Source: Alphaproteobacteria bacterium
GTDB taxonomy: Bacteria > Pseudomonadota > Alphaproteobacteria > Paracaedibacterales > CAIULA01
NCBI GenBank assembly: GCA_019751935.1
Contig: JAIEMR010000166.1
Location: forward strand, 1 to 5,294
Length of the DNA stretch: 5,294 bases
Direction of reading: 5' to 3'
The notes under the pieces were generated by a model. That model made no database searches. It was not told the DNA's origin and was given only the letters and a program-made list of their open reading frames with translations. Position numbers and translations under genes: made by a program. This document shows, in pieces, positions 1-5,294 of the stretch (position 1 is the first letter of the stretch; each line of letters begins with the position of its first letter).

Positions 1-203
1 CGGCGGTATAGATCGTTCCAGTACTAAGGGGGCACTACAGTTCCTCTTACCTTAGAGCAAAACTCTAACCTTGGAGACTAAGGGGTCAAGGAGTCCGAAA
101 ACAAAAGCACAATCGATTAGGTTTCCAAATTTTTAAAAAAAAGACAGATAGAGAAAAGGGGAAAAGGATGAATAAAACAAAGAATCACAAGACAAGAGCG
201 ATT
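1..203. other. Gene-free region downstream of ptsP, with clustered inverted repeats
   Basis: No frame on either strand gives a convincing protein; all six are interrupted or lack a start. Bases 1-100 are about 49% GC by hand count, richer than the AT-rich neighbourhood, and hold several short complementary blocks: CTAAGG at 24-29 and 78-83 against CCTTAG at 50-55; TTAGAG 52-57 against CTCTAA 63-68 around a CAAAA loop; CCTTGG 69-74 against TCAAGG 86-91 (one G-U pair). These could be an RNA gene fragment, a terminator cluster, or the eroded end of an insertion element. I recognise no family. Bases 135-200 are strongly purine-rich on the plus strand. The gene often found after ptsP in alphaproteobacteria, prfA, is not visible here. 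Confidence 0.4.
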
Positions 204-204
204 C
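171..204 (-). terminator. Candidate rho-independent terminator of the lysC-ptsP operon
   Basis: Read on the minus strand, the last base of the ptsP stop begins GAATCGC (204-198). A nine-base loop follows, then GTGATTC (188-182), giving a 7-bp stem with one G-U pair. The T-rich run TTTGTTTTATT follows directly (181-171). Position and order are right for a terminator, but the stem is short and only moderately GC-rich, so termination may be inefficient. Confidence 0.35.
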
Positions 205-2015
205 TAAATCACTCCATGATCAATGGCGTAGTTTTTGAGTTTTTGCCTTAAGCTGGTTGAGGCTCCAAAACGCATTTCAGTGAGTGTGGTAGGGGTAACC
301 ATTTGCTGACAGATAGCCATCAGATATGGATTAAAGCTTTTTAAATTTAGGGATGAAACCATTTTTTTGATAGGTTCGATGGAGCCAGGAGAAACAGATA
401 ATTTTCTGAGACCCAATCCTAACAGTGCCATTGCCTCTAAAGGATGGCTGGCCATTTCTCCGCACAAACTTAAAGGAATATTATAAAGCTCGGCTTGTTC
501 TTGGATATGTTTTAAAAACATTAAAAAAGCAGGCGACAAAACGTCATAACGATGAAACGTTTGTAAATGATCTCGGTCAATTGCATAGAAAAACTGGAAA
601 AGGTCATTACTACCAATCGCTAAAAAATCAACAAGTGGCGCAAGAGAGCCGAGTTGATGCACAAGAGCCGGGATTTCGATCATAGCTCCTACTTTTACAT
701 CGATCGGAATGGGGTGCCCTATTCTTTTTTCTCGTGACAGCTCAAGCTCAACAAGTTGCCGAGTGGCAATGAATTCCGAAGGCTCAGCTAGCATGGGAAT
801 CATAAGATAAAGAGGATGCTCTGGAAACTTACTGGATGTTCGTGCTTTTATTAAAGCCCGTAATTGTTGTCTCATAATCATGGGTCTATCTAATGTCAGA
901 CGAATGGCTCTCCAGTTTTGAATATTTTTTGTTTTATGAGGCTGATTAATAGACTGAAATTGGGGAATAATTTTGTCTCCTCCAATATCCAATGTTCTAA
1001 ACAACACTGGTTTTTCACCCGCTGCATCAAGAACTTGACGATAAAGATTTGTTTGTGTTTCTACGCTTGGAGCGTTATCCCTTTTCATAAAGGCAATTTC
1101 TGTTCGGTAAAGCCCCACTCCTTTAATAATGCTGTGATCAAGTCCTACAAGATCTTCCGTTAAATTTGCATTGATATAAAGATCAATTTTGACTCCATCT
1201 TGAGTCGTAAGATTCTTATATTTCCTCGATTTAAAGGAGGATATCACTGTTCGGTTGTTTGTTTTTTCATTAAAAATTTGTATTAAATTTTCAAGCGATC
1301 GGATATGAATCTGCCCTGCCTCTCCATCCACTAAAAGGGGATGATTATGAGCAATTTTTTTTAGGGTATTTTCATCTCCTTCCACAACCGGAATTCCAAG
1401 AGAGCGCGCCAATATAATCATATGAGATGATTCATTTGTTTCAGTAAGGATAACGCCTTTTAAGTTTTTGTTATGATATTCAAGAAAATCAGCTACACCC
1501 AAACTTTTAGCAATCACAACAAGAGGCTGAGGTGCATCCAAAGGAAGGACTTTAGGACTTTTTTGCATGAGATGCTTATGCAAGCGCGCACTCAGATCTT
1601 CTAAATCATGAAACCTTGTTTTCCAAAAAGGATCAGGCTCATAAATTGCTTTAAACTGAGATAAGATATTCTGTATGGCATCCTCTGCCAAAAGACCCTT
1701 CTCAATTTCCATAAAAAGGCGTCGTTTCCATCCCTTATCAGCTGCTAGATGGCGATAAATCTCTAAAATTTGATGAGATTCATTCGGGAGTTGATCTGCT
1801 GCGTCTGAAAACAAAGTATCAATTTCTTTTTGTAAGCTTAAGAAGGCTTTATTCAGACGATTCTTTTCTTTGTTTGTGGTTGTTTCTTTTTTAAAGGAAG
1901 ATGTTTGTCCAATGTGGTGCCAAAATGCATGCCCTAAACCTAACCCAAAACTTAAACCAACTCCCTGTATCAAAGCGGGAACTGATGTTTCTGTTTTTGG
2001 GAGCTTCTCTGGCAT
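204..2015 (-). CDS. ptsP: PTS Enzyme I, PtsP-type but lacking the N-terminal GAF domain
   Basis: This is a phosphoenolpyruvate-protein phosphotransferase: it autophosphorylates on histidine from PEP and passes phosphate to an HPr/NPr carrier in the cytoplasm. Residue numbers count from a possible TTG start at 2018; I prefer the ATG one codon later (2015). The Enzyme I N-terminal strand (GVGLSFGLGLGHAF) begins near residue 19. The phosphohistidine is H199 in SSHMIILARSLGIP. PEP-binding arginines appear as R305 (GLYRTE), R341 (FRTLDIGGDK), R370 (NWRAIR) and R482 (AIDRDH). E448 (GAMIEIP) and D472 (GSNDL) are the metal ligands, and C519 sits in LCGEMASHP. All key residues are present, so it is probably active. 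At about 603 residues it matches sugar-type Enzyme I rather than full PtsP of about 750, because the GAF sensor domain is absent. The usual EENP block before WRAIR is replaced by unrelated residues. No clear ribosome site precedes it; the upstream gene stops about 10 bases earlier, suggesting coupled translation. ptsI is an alternative name; the lysC context favours ptsP. Confidence 0.9.
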   Translation of the reverse strand: MPEKLPKTETSVPALIQGVGLSFGLGLGHAFWHHIGQTSSFKKETTTNKEKNRLNKAFLSLQKEIDTLFSDAADQLPNESHQILEIYRHLAADKGWKRRLFMEIEKGLLAEDAIQNILSQFKAIYEPDPFWKTRFHDLEDLSARLHKHLMQKSPKVLPLDAPQPLVVIAKSLGVADFLEYHNKNLKGVILTETNESSHMIILARSLGIPVVEGDENTLKKIAHNHPLLVDGEAGQIHIRSLENLIQIFNEKTNNRTVISSFKSRKYKNLTTQDGVKIDLYINANLTEDLVGLDHSIIKGVGLYRTEIAFMKRDNAPSVETQTNLYRQVLDAAGEKPVLFRTLDIGGDKIIPQFQSINQPHKTKNIQNWRAIRLTLDRPMIMRQQLRALIKARTSSKFPEHPLYLMIPMLAEPSEFIATRQLVELELSREKRIGHPIPIDVKVGAMIEIPALVHQLGSLAPLVDFLAIGSNDLFQFFYAIDRDHLQTFHRYDVLSPAFLMFLKHIQEQAELYNIPLSLCGEMASHPLEAMALLGLGLRKLSVSPGSIEPIKKMVSSLNLKSFNPYLMAICQQMVTPTTLTEMRFGASTSLRQKLKNYAIDHGVI

Positions 2016-2025
2016 CAAGAGAAGT

Positions 2026-3063
2026 CTAAGCTGAAAGACGTTGACATAAAAGAGTGTTGTCCAAAAAGGAAGTAGCTTGCCCGATCAGTTCATCAATCAC
2101 TTCTTGAGTGGTTTGTTCTGATGTTACCATTCCAACGCTTTGGCCTGCCATCAAAGACCCATTTTCAACGTCTCCTTCAATAACAGCTTTTCTAAGGGAG
2201 CCAGCCCAAAAATGTTCGATCAGTAATTGTGCTTCTTTTAAAGGAATTTCGCCTGAATCGTAACGAGCAATCACCTCTGCTTGTATTTTCATAAAACGAT
2301 CTGTGGCTGTATTCGCAAGGGCTCTTACGGGGATCACCGTGAATCTAGGGTCAAGCTGAAGAGAAACGACAGCGTCTCTTGCCTGAGCCTTAATAAAACA
2401 TTTTTTAAAATTAGGATGAGCTGGAGATTCCTTTGCGCAGACAAATCGCGTTCCCAATTGGCATCCGGCAGCACCCATTTCTAAATAAGACACAATTACT
2501 TCGCCGCGTCCAATGCCACCTGCCACAAAAACGGGGATCTCTTTAATTTCAGGCAAAATTTCTTGAGCCAAAACACTGGTTGAGACAGGTCCAATATGTC
2601 CACCGGCCTCGCTTCCTTCGATAATGAGACCATCAATTCCCATTTTTTGAAGTTTTTTTGCGATGCTTAGGGCAGGGGCAAAGCCAATGACCTTGCAGCC
2701 ATAATCTTTTAGACGATTGATGGAAGTGGCTGAAGGCAATCCCCCTGCCAAAACGACATGTTCTATTTTCATGTCTCCGCAAACATCAATAAGCTCGCCT
2801 AGTTTGGGATGCATTGTAATAAGGTTGACCCCAAAAGGCTTGTTTGTTAATTCTTTGGTTGCCTTTATTTCCTCTCTTAAAAGATCAGGGGTCATTGATC
2901 CACAAGCGATCACCCCAAACCCACCGGCATTAGAAATTGCTGAAACGAGATTGCGATTCGACACCCACGTCATCGCTCCCCCCAAAAGTGCTACCTCTAC
3001 CCCTAGAAAATCACGCCCTCGTTTCCATAAGGTATTTAAAATTTGGTAAGTAGCTGTTTTCAT
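2026..3063 (-). CDS. FabK/nitronate monooxygenase-family flavin oxidoreductase
   Basis: This 345-residue TIM-barrel FMN enzyme belongs to the family shared by nitronate monooxygenases (formerly 2-nitropropane dioxygenases) and the enoyl-ACP reductase FabK. Visible motifs are GGAMTWVS at 28-35, AGGFGVIACGSM near 46-57, EGSEAGGHIGP at 149-159 with the probable catalytic H156, AGGIGRGE at 181-188 and GAAGCQLGTRF at 197-207 (phosphate/FMN binding), AKESPAHPNFK at 210-220, and EGDVENGSLMAGQ at 296-308. The last two blocks and the AGGHIG motif resemble FabK closely, but the N-terminal WKRGRDFLG segment is more like generic alphaproteobacterial nitronate monooxygenases. Substrate therefore stays open between nitronate/quinone-type oxidation and enoyl-ACP reduction. 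Its ATG overlaps the lysC stop as ATGA, the classic sign of translational coupling, and it stops about 10 bases before ptsP. No strong ribosome site is seen; a GGA lies rather far upstream, within the lysC 3' end. No signal peptide. Confidence 0.87.
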   Translation of the reverse strand: MKTATYQILNTLWKRGRDFLGVEVALLGGAMTWVSNRNLVSAISNAGGFGVIACGSMTPDLLREEIKATKELTNKPFGVNLITMHPKLGELIDVCGDMKIEHVVLAGGLPSATSINRLKDYGCKVIGFAPALSIAKKLQKMGIDGLIIEGSEAGGHIGPVSTSVLAQEILPEIKEIPVFVAGGIGRGEVIVSYLEMGAAGCQLGTRFVCAKESPAHPNFKKCFIKAQARDAVVSLQLDPRFTVIPVRALANTATDRFMKIQAEVIARYDSGEIPLKEAQLLIEHFWAGSLRKAVIEGDVENGSLMAGQSVGMVTSEQTTQEVIDELIGQATSFLDNTLLCQRLSA

Positions 3064-4283
3064 ATTTTTTTTTCGTCCAAACTAAATGCTGTATGTAATG
3101 CCGTTACAGCCAAAGGAGTATAATGTTGTCCGATGATAACACTAATTTTAATTTCAGAGGTGGAGATAAGTTGTATGTGGATATTATGTTCAGCTAGGGT
3201 CTTAAATAAAATGCTGGCAATTTCCATGTTGGATTTCATTCCAATTCCAATAACAGATATTTTAACAATTTCATTATCCACAATTATTTCAGAAAAATTA
3301 AGGTTCTTTTTTATTTCCTCCAACACAGGTAAGGCTCTATCAAGATCACTTCTTAAAAGTGTAAAAGTTAAATCCATTTTGTTATCAGGCAAACTACTTT
3401 GCACGATCATGTCAACGCTTATTAAATTTTCAGCTAATTTTCCAAAGATAAGCGCAATATTTCTTGCATCGCCGGGTACATTTAGGAGGGTTATCTTTGC
3501 TTCATTTTGGTTATGAGCTATTCCGCTAATTACTGTACTTTCCACTGGATTCCTTTCACTTGTAATGTAGGTGCCTTCTGATTTAATGAAACTTGATAAA
3601 ACTCTTAAATTAACTTTATGCTTCATAGCAAGCTCAACAGAGCGTGCCTGCAGAACTTTGGCGCCCTGAGCTGCCATTTCAAACATTTCCTCATAAGTGA
3701 TGGATGTTAATTTGGAAGCCTTTGATACTAACCTTGGGTCAGCTGTATAAACTCCATCTACATCTGTATAAATATCGCACCTATCTGCAGATAATGCAGC
3801 AGCTAAAGCAACGGCAGTTGTGTCTGATCCCCCGCGCCCTAATGTTGTGATTCTGCCATCTTTAGTAACCCCCTGGAATCCTGCCACAACGGGAACAATG
3901 TTATTTTTAAAACATTTTTCTAATTCAGTTGTCTGGATATCCAGAATACGAGCATGGGAGGGAGAATCATCTGTTTGAATGGGAATTTGCCAAGATAAAA
4001 AAGAGCGAGCCCTAAGTCCTAGTCCTTGAAGAGCCAGCGCCAAAAGCCCTGAAGTAATCTGTTCTCCAGCAGCCAGGACGACGTCATGTTCTAATGTTGT
4101 TTGATGAGGGCACAAAGAATGAGTGTAGCCAACCAATTCATTGGTGCTTCCAGCCATTGCTGAGACCACAACAGCAATCTGATTGCCCGTTTCAATCTCT
4201 TGTTTAACAATTTCCGCGACATGTTCAAGTCGCGTTGTGTTGGCAACTGATGTGCCACCAAACTTTAATACGTAACGGGCCAT
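3060..4283 (-). CDS. lysC: Aspartate kinase (aspartokinase) with two C-terminal ACT domains
   Basis: It phosphorylates L-aspartate with ATP, the first step toward lysine, diaminopimelate (peptidoglycan), threonine and methionine. Counting from the chosen start, the kinase domain opens with KFGGTSV (7-13). It continues with LAAGEQITSG near 70-79, GRGGSDTTAVALA near 149-161 and YTDVDGVYTADPR near 172-184. Two regulatory ACT repeats start near residues 264 (ITLLNVPGDA) and 341 (KISVIGIGM). The second ends in the ISTSEIKISV block typical of alphaproteobacterial enzymes, so allosteric inhibition by lysine and/or threonine is expected. The first ACT repeat lacks the common D-x-P-G turn (NVPGDAR instead), which may alter effector binding. 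The frame is open up to an ATG at 4355, but those extra 24 residues overlap ubiG and are unlike the family. Starting at 4283 gives 407 residues with MARYVLKFGGTS, the family norm. No Shine-Dalgarno is visible. First gene of the lysC-flavoprotein-ptsP operon. Confidence 0.95.
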   Translation of the reverse strand: MARYVLKFGGTSVANTTRLEHVAEIVKQEIETGNQIAVVVSAMAGSTNELVGYTHSLCPHQTTLEHDVVLAAGEQITSGLLALALQGLGLRARSFLSWQIPIQTDDSPSHARILDIQTTELEKCFKNNIVPVVAGFQGVTKDGRITTLGRGGSDTTAVALAAALSADRCDIYTDVDGVYTADPRLVSKASKLTSITYEEMFEMAAQGAKVLQARSVELAMKHKVNLRVLSSFIKSEGTYITSERNPVESTVISGIAHNQNEAKITLLNVPGDARNIALIFGKLAENLISVDMIVQSSLPDNKMDLTFTLLRSDLDRALPVLEEIKKNLNFSEIIVDNEIVKISVIGIGMKSNMEIASILFKTLAEHNIHIQLISTSEIKISVIIGQHYTPLAVTALHTAFSLDEKKI

Positions 4284-4290
4284 TTTTTGG

Positions 4291-4296
4291 AGTATA
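4291..4296 (-). promoter_or_regulatory. Candidate -10 element for the lysC operon
   Basis: On the minus strand TATACT lies at 4296-4291, five of six bases matching the TATAAT consensus. It ends only seven bases before the lysC ATG at 4283. Transcription from it would begin at or next to the start codon, giving a leaderless mRNA, which would fit the absence of a ribosome binding site. No good -35 sequence is found 16-18 bases upstream, so this is a suggestion only. Confidence 0.3.
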
Positions 4297-4324
4297 TTAA
4301 TAAACTTTATGCTACTACAGTACA

Positions 4325-4331
4325 TATAAAT
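4325..4331 (+). promoter_or_regulatory. Candidate -10 element for ubiG
   Basis: TATAAAT at 4325-4331 is a good -10 match placed 22 bases before the ubiG ATG, implying a leader of roughly 16-17 bases. The -35 position shows nothing close to TTGACA. The 70-base region 4284-4353 between the divergent genes must hold both promoters. It is too short for a lysine riboswitch, and I see no operator-like palindrome in it. Confidence 0.35.
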
Positions 4332-4353
4332 AAGACATACGTGCAACAATGTC

Positions 4354-5103
4354 ATGGTAAAAAAACAAAGTCCTTTTCAGACCTCGACCCTTAATGAGAA
4401 AGAAGTTGATCAATTCGATCAAATAGCCGCACTTTGGTGGGATGAAAAGGGACCCTTTAAGCCTTTGCATTTATTGAATCCGTGCCGTTTGAAATTTGTC
4501 ATAGATCATCTGCGTAACGCTTTCTCACTTTCATTTCTTGATCCAGAACCTTTAAAAGGCCTTAAAATATTAGATGTTGGGTGTGGTGGGGGAATTTTGT
4601 GCGAACCACTGACTCGTCTTGGGGCAAAGGTGACGGGGATTGATGCAAGTCCTAAAGCCATTATGGTCGCCAAAGAACATGCGATGAAAAATGAGCTAGA
4701 GATTGATTATCATTGCACAACAATAGAATCATTCCGAGAGCAGGATTTTGATGCGATTATGGCACTTGAAATTATTGAGCATGTTGATAGCCCTGGAGAA
4801 TTTATAAAATCGTGTGCAAAAAATCTTAAAAAGGAGGGTCTGTTTTTTATATCAACTCTTAATCAAACATGGCGTTCTTATTTGGAGGCTATTATAGGCG
4901 CTGAATACATTTTAGGTTGGGTACCAAGAGGAACTCATGACTGGAAAAAGTTTATCCCTCCCTCTGAGTTGGCTGCTTTGCTTAGAGAGTGCAGCATGCA
5001 ATTTATTGATCTTAAAGGGATAAGATATAAACCTTTTACCGGACAATGGACTTTAGAAAATCTTTTAAACGTTAATTATATTGGCTGTTCAGTCTTAACT
5101 TAA
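4354..5103 (+). CDS. ubiG: Ubiquinone biosynthesis O-methyltransferase UbiG
   Basis: This SAM-dependent class I methyltransferase carries out both O-methylations of the ubiquinone ring in the cytoplasm and at the membrane face. The 249 residues match the usual family length. The N-terminal FDQIAALWWDEKGPFKPLH (21-39) is the UbiG signature. SAM motif I is LDVGCGGGILCEPL (73-86) with acidic D97 in TGIDAS. The ALEIIEHV block gives E139, E142 and H143, corresponding to the metal-binding residues of E. coli UbiG. The segment around 171-197 (TWRSYLEAIIGAEYILGWVP onward to THDW) is the family's insertion associated with membrane-lipid binding. The C-terminus ends with the expected VNYIGC-type strand. 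Start at 4354 fits the family; no Shine-Dalgarno is visible. It is transcribed divergently from lysC and implies aerobic respiration with a ubiquinone pool. Confidence 0.96.
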   Translation: MVKKQSPFQTSTLNEKEVDQFDQIAALWWDEKGPFKPLHLLNPCRLKFVIDHLRNAFSLSFLDPEPLKGLKILDVGCGGGILCEPLTRLGAKVTGIDASPKAIMVAKEHAMKNELEIDYHCTTIESFREQDFDAIMALEIIEHVDSPGEFIKSCAKNLKKEGLFFISTLNQTWRSYLEAIIGAEYILGWVPRGTHDWKKFIPPSELAALLRECSMQFIDLKGIRYKPFTGQWTLENLLNVNYIGCSVLT

Positions 5104-5109
5104 AATTTA

Positions 5110-5161
5110 CCTTTTATAGGGACAATGAAAAGTAGAAAGTAAAAGGACTTCTATTTTTCAT
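5110..5161 (+). promoter_or_regulatory. Two overlapping inverted repeats covering the ribosome site and start of the next gene
   Basis: Arm 5125-5137 (ATGAAAAGTAGAA) pairs with 5149-5161 (TTCTATTTTTCAT) over 13 bp with one G-U pair. That stem absorbs the first two bases of the downstream ATG at 5160 and leaves the ribosome site AAAAGGA (5141-5147) in the loop. A second pairing, CCTTTTA 5110-5116 with TAAAAGG 5140-5146 (7 bp, perfect, plus a flanking U-G), instead buries the ribosome site. The two interleave, so they are alternatives or a strained pseudoknot. Either form would hinder initiation. The first could also be read as a weak ubiG terminator, but it is nearly all A-T and its T-run is not adjacent. 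Confidence 0.35.
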
Positions 5162-5294
5162 GATTAGATTTTATATTTTTTTTACGTTATTTATTGCCTT
5201 GAGCAATTTTTCCGCAGAGGGAAGAGGTTCTTTTGCTAAACCGGCTCCAGCACCTGCGCCTCCCCCAGCTCCAGCACCAGTTCCTGTAGCAGCA
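5160..5294 (+). CDS. Start of a secreted Pro/Ala-rich protein (partial, runs off the window)
   Basis: An open frame of 45 codons from ATG at 5160 continues past the window edge. Residues 1-19 (MIRFYIFFTLFIALSNFSA) look like a short signal peptide: one positive charge, a hydrophobic core, and a possible cut after A19, although phenylalanine at -3 is not ideal. It could instead be a membrane anchor. After EGRGSFAK comes a low-complexity stretch of alternating proline and alanine from residue 28 onward, the kind of extended linker seen in periplasmic or envelope proteins before a folded domain. The ribosome site AAAAGGA lies about 12 bases upstream of the ATG, slightly far. A start at 5125 is ruled out because that frame stops after five codons. 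The function cannot be told from this fragment. Confidence 0.65.
   Translation, partial: MIRFYIFFTLFIALSNFSAEGRGSFAKPAPAPAPPPAPAPVPVAA
5244..5278 (+). repeat. Short in-frame direct repeat encoding the Pro/Ala stretch
   Basis: GCTCCAGCACC occurs at 5244-5254 and again at 5268-5278, offset by 24 bases (eight codons), with similar CCT/GCG codons between. It encodes the alternating Ala-Pro segment. Such repeats can gain or lose units by slippage, so linker length may vary between strains. Confidence 0.6.

Noticed and set aside
2..133. Possible transposase or other protein remnant in the plus frame starting at base 2
   Set aside because: The frame has an internal stop at 53-55, no start codon, and no motif I recognise. 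Calling it a pseudogene would be unsupported.
425..1163. Short plus-strand open frames at 425-685 and 918-1163
   Set aside because: They are antisense shadows of ptsP, whose protein is clearly conserved through both stretches.
2281..2484. 67-codon plus-strand open frame
   Set aside because: It is antisense to the flavoprotein gene, with no motif or plausible start context.
2717..3049. 110-codon plus-strand open frame
   Set aside because: It lies wholly antisense to the conserved N-terminal half of the flavoprotein gene, with no family resemblance.
3133..3516. 127-codon plus-strand open frame
   Set aside because: It is antisense to the ACT region of lysC. Its hydrophobic, Ile/Ser/Leu-rich composition is what the complement of this coding sequence gives, and it has no recognisable domain.
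4284..4353. Lysine riboswitch or peptide attenuator before lysC
   Set aside because: Only 70 bases separate lysC from ubiG, too short for a lysine riboswitch. There is no leader peptide rich in lysine or threonine codons.
4284..4355. Upstream extension of lysC by 24 residues to the ATG at 4355
   Set aside because: It would overlap the ubiG start codon, does not resemble any aspartokinase N-terminus, and the family starts at MARYVLKFGGTS.
5125..5142. Alternative start at 5125 for the last gene
   Set aside because: That ATG frame reaches a TAA after five codons and is not the frame of the signal-peptide sequence.

Overview
The window looks like a low-to-moderate GC alphaproteobacterial chromosome segment. 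It carries a divergent gene pair (lysC on the minus strand, ubiG on the plus strand) with a PtsP-type Enzyme I downstream of lysC, an arrangement I associate with alphaproteobacteria. The aspartokinase C-terminus (the LISTSEIKISV block) and the UbiG sequence also fit that class. The AT-rich composition, weak Shine-Dalgarno sequences and a PtsP without its sensor domain are compatible with a reduced, possibly host-associated lineage such as Holosporales or Rickettsiales relatives. That finer placement is a guess from the sequence alone.

Layout from left to right. Bases 1-203 hold no gene I can defend. They contain a GC-richer stretch full of short inverted repeats (about 1-100), a purine-rich stretch, and a weak candidate terminator just after ptsP. 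Bases 204-4283 form a tight minus-strand operon read right to left: lysC (aspartate kinase), then a FabK/nitronate-monooxygenase-like flavoprotein whose start overlaps the lysC stop as ATGA, then a GAF-less ptsP about 10 bases further on. Bases 4284-4353 are a 70-base divergent promoter region. Bases 4354-5103 are ubiG (ubiquinone O-methyltransferase). Bases 5160-5294 are the start of a secreted Pro/Ala-rich protein that runs off the window. Its translation start lies in overlapping inverted repeats.

The genes do not form one obvious pathway. LysC opens the aspartate family (lysine, diaminopimelate, threonine, methionine). PtsP would feed phosphate from PEP into the regulatory nitrogen PTS. 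UbiG serves respiration. The flavoprotein is either a nitronate/quinone-type oxidoreductase or an enoyl-ACP reductase of the FabK type. I see no mobile element, CRISPR array, tRNA, rRNA or defence system. Nothing here is convincingly an undescribed system; the items most worth a second look are the leader of the last gene, the stripped-down PtsP and the co-transcribed FabK-like enzyme.
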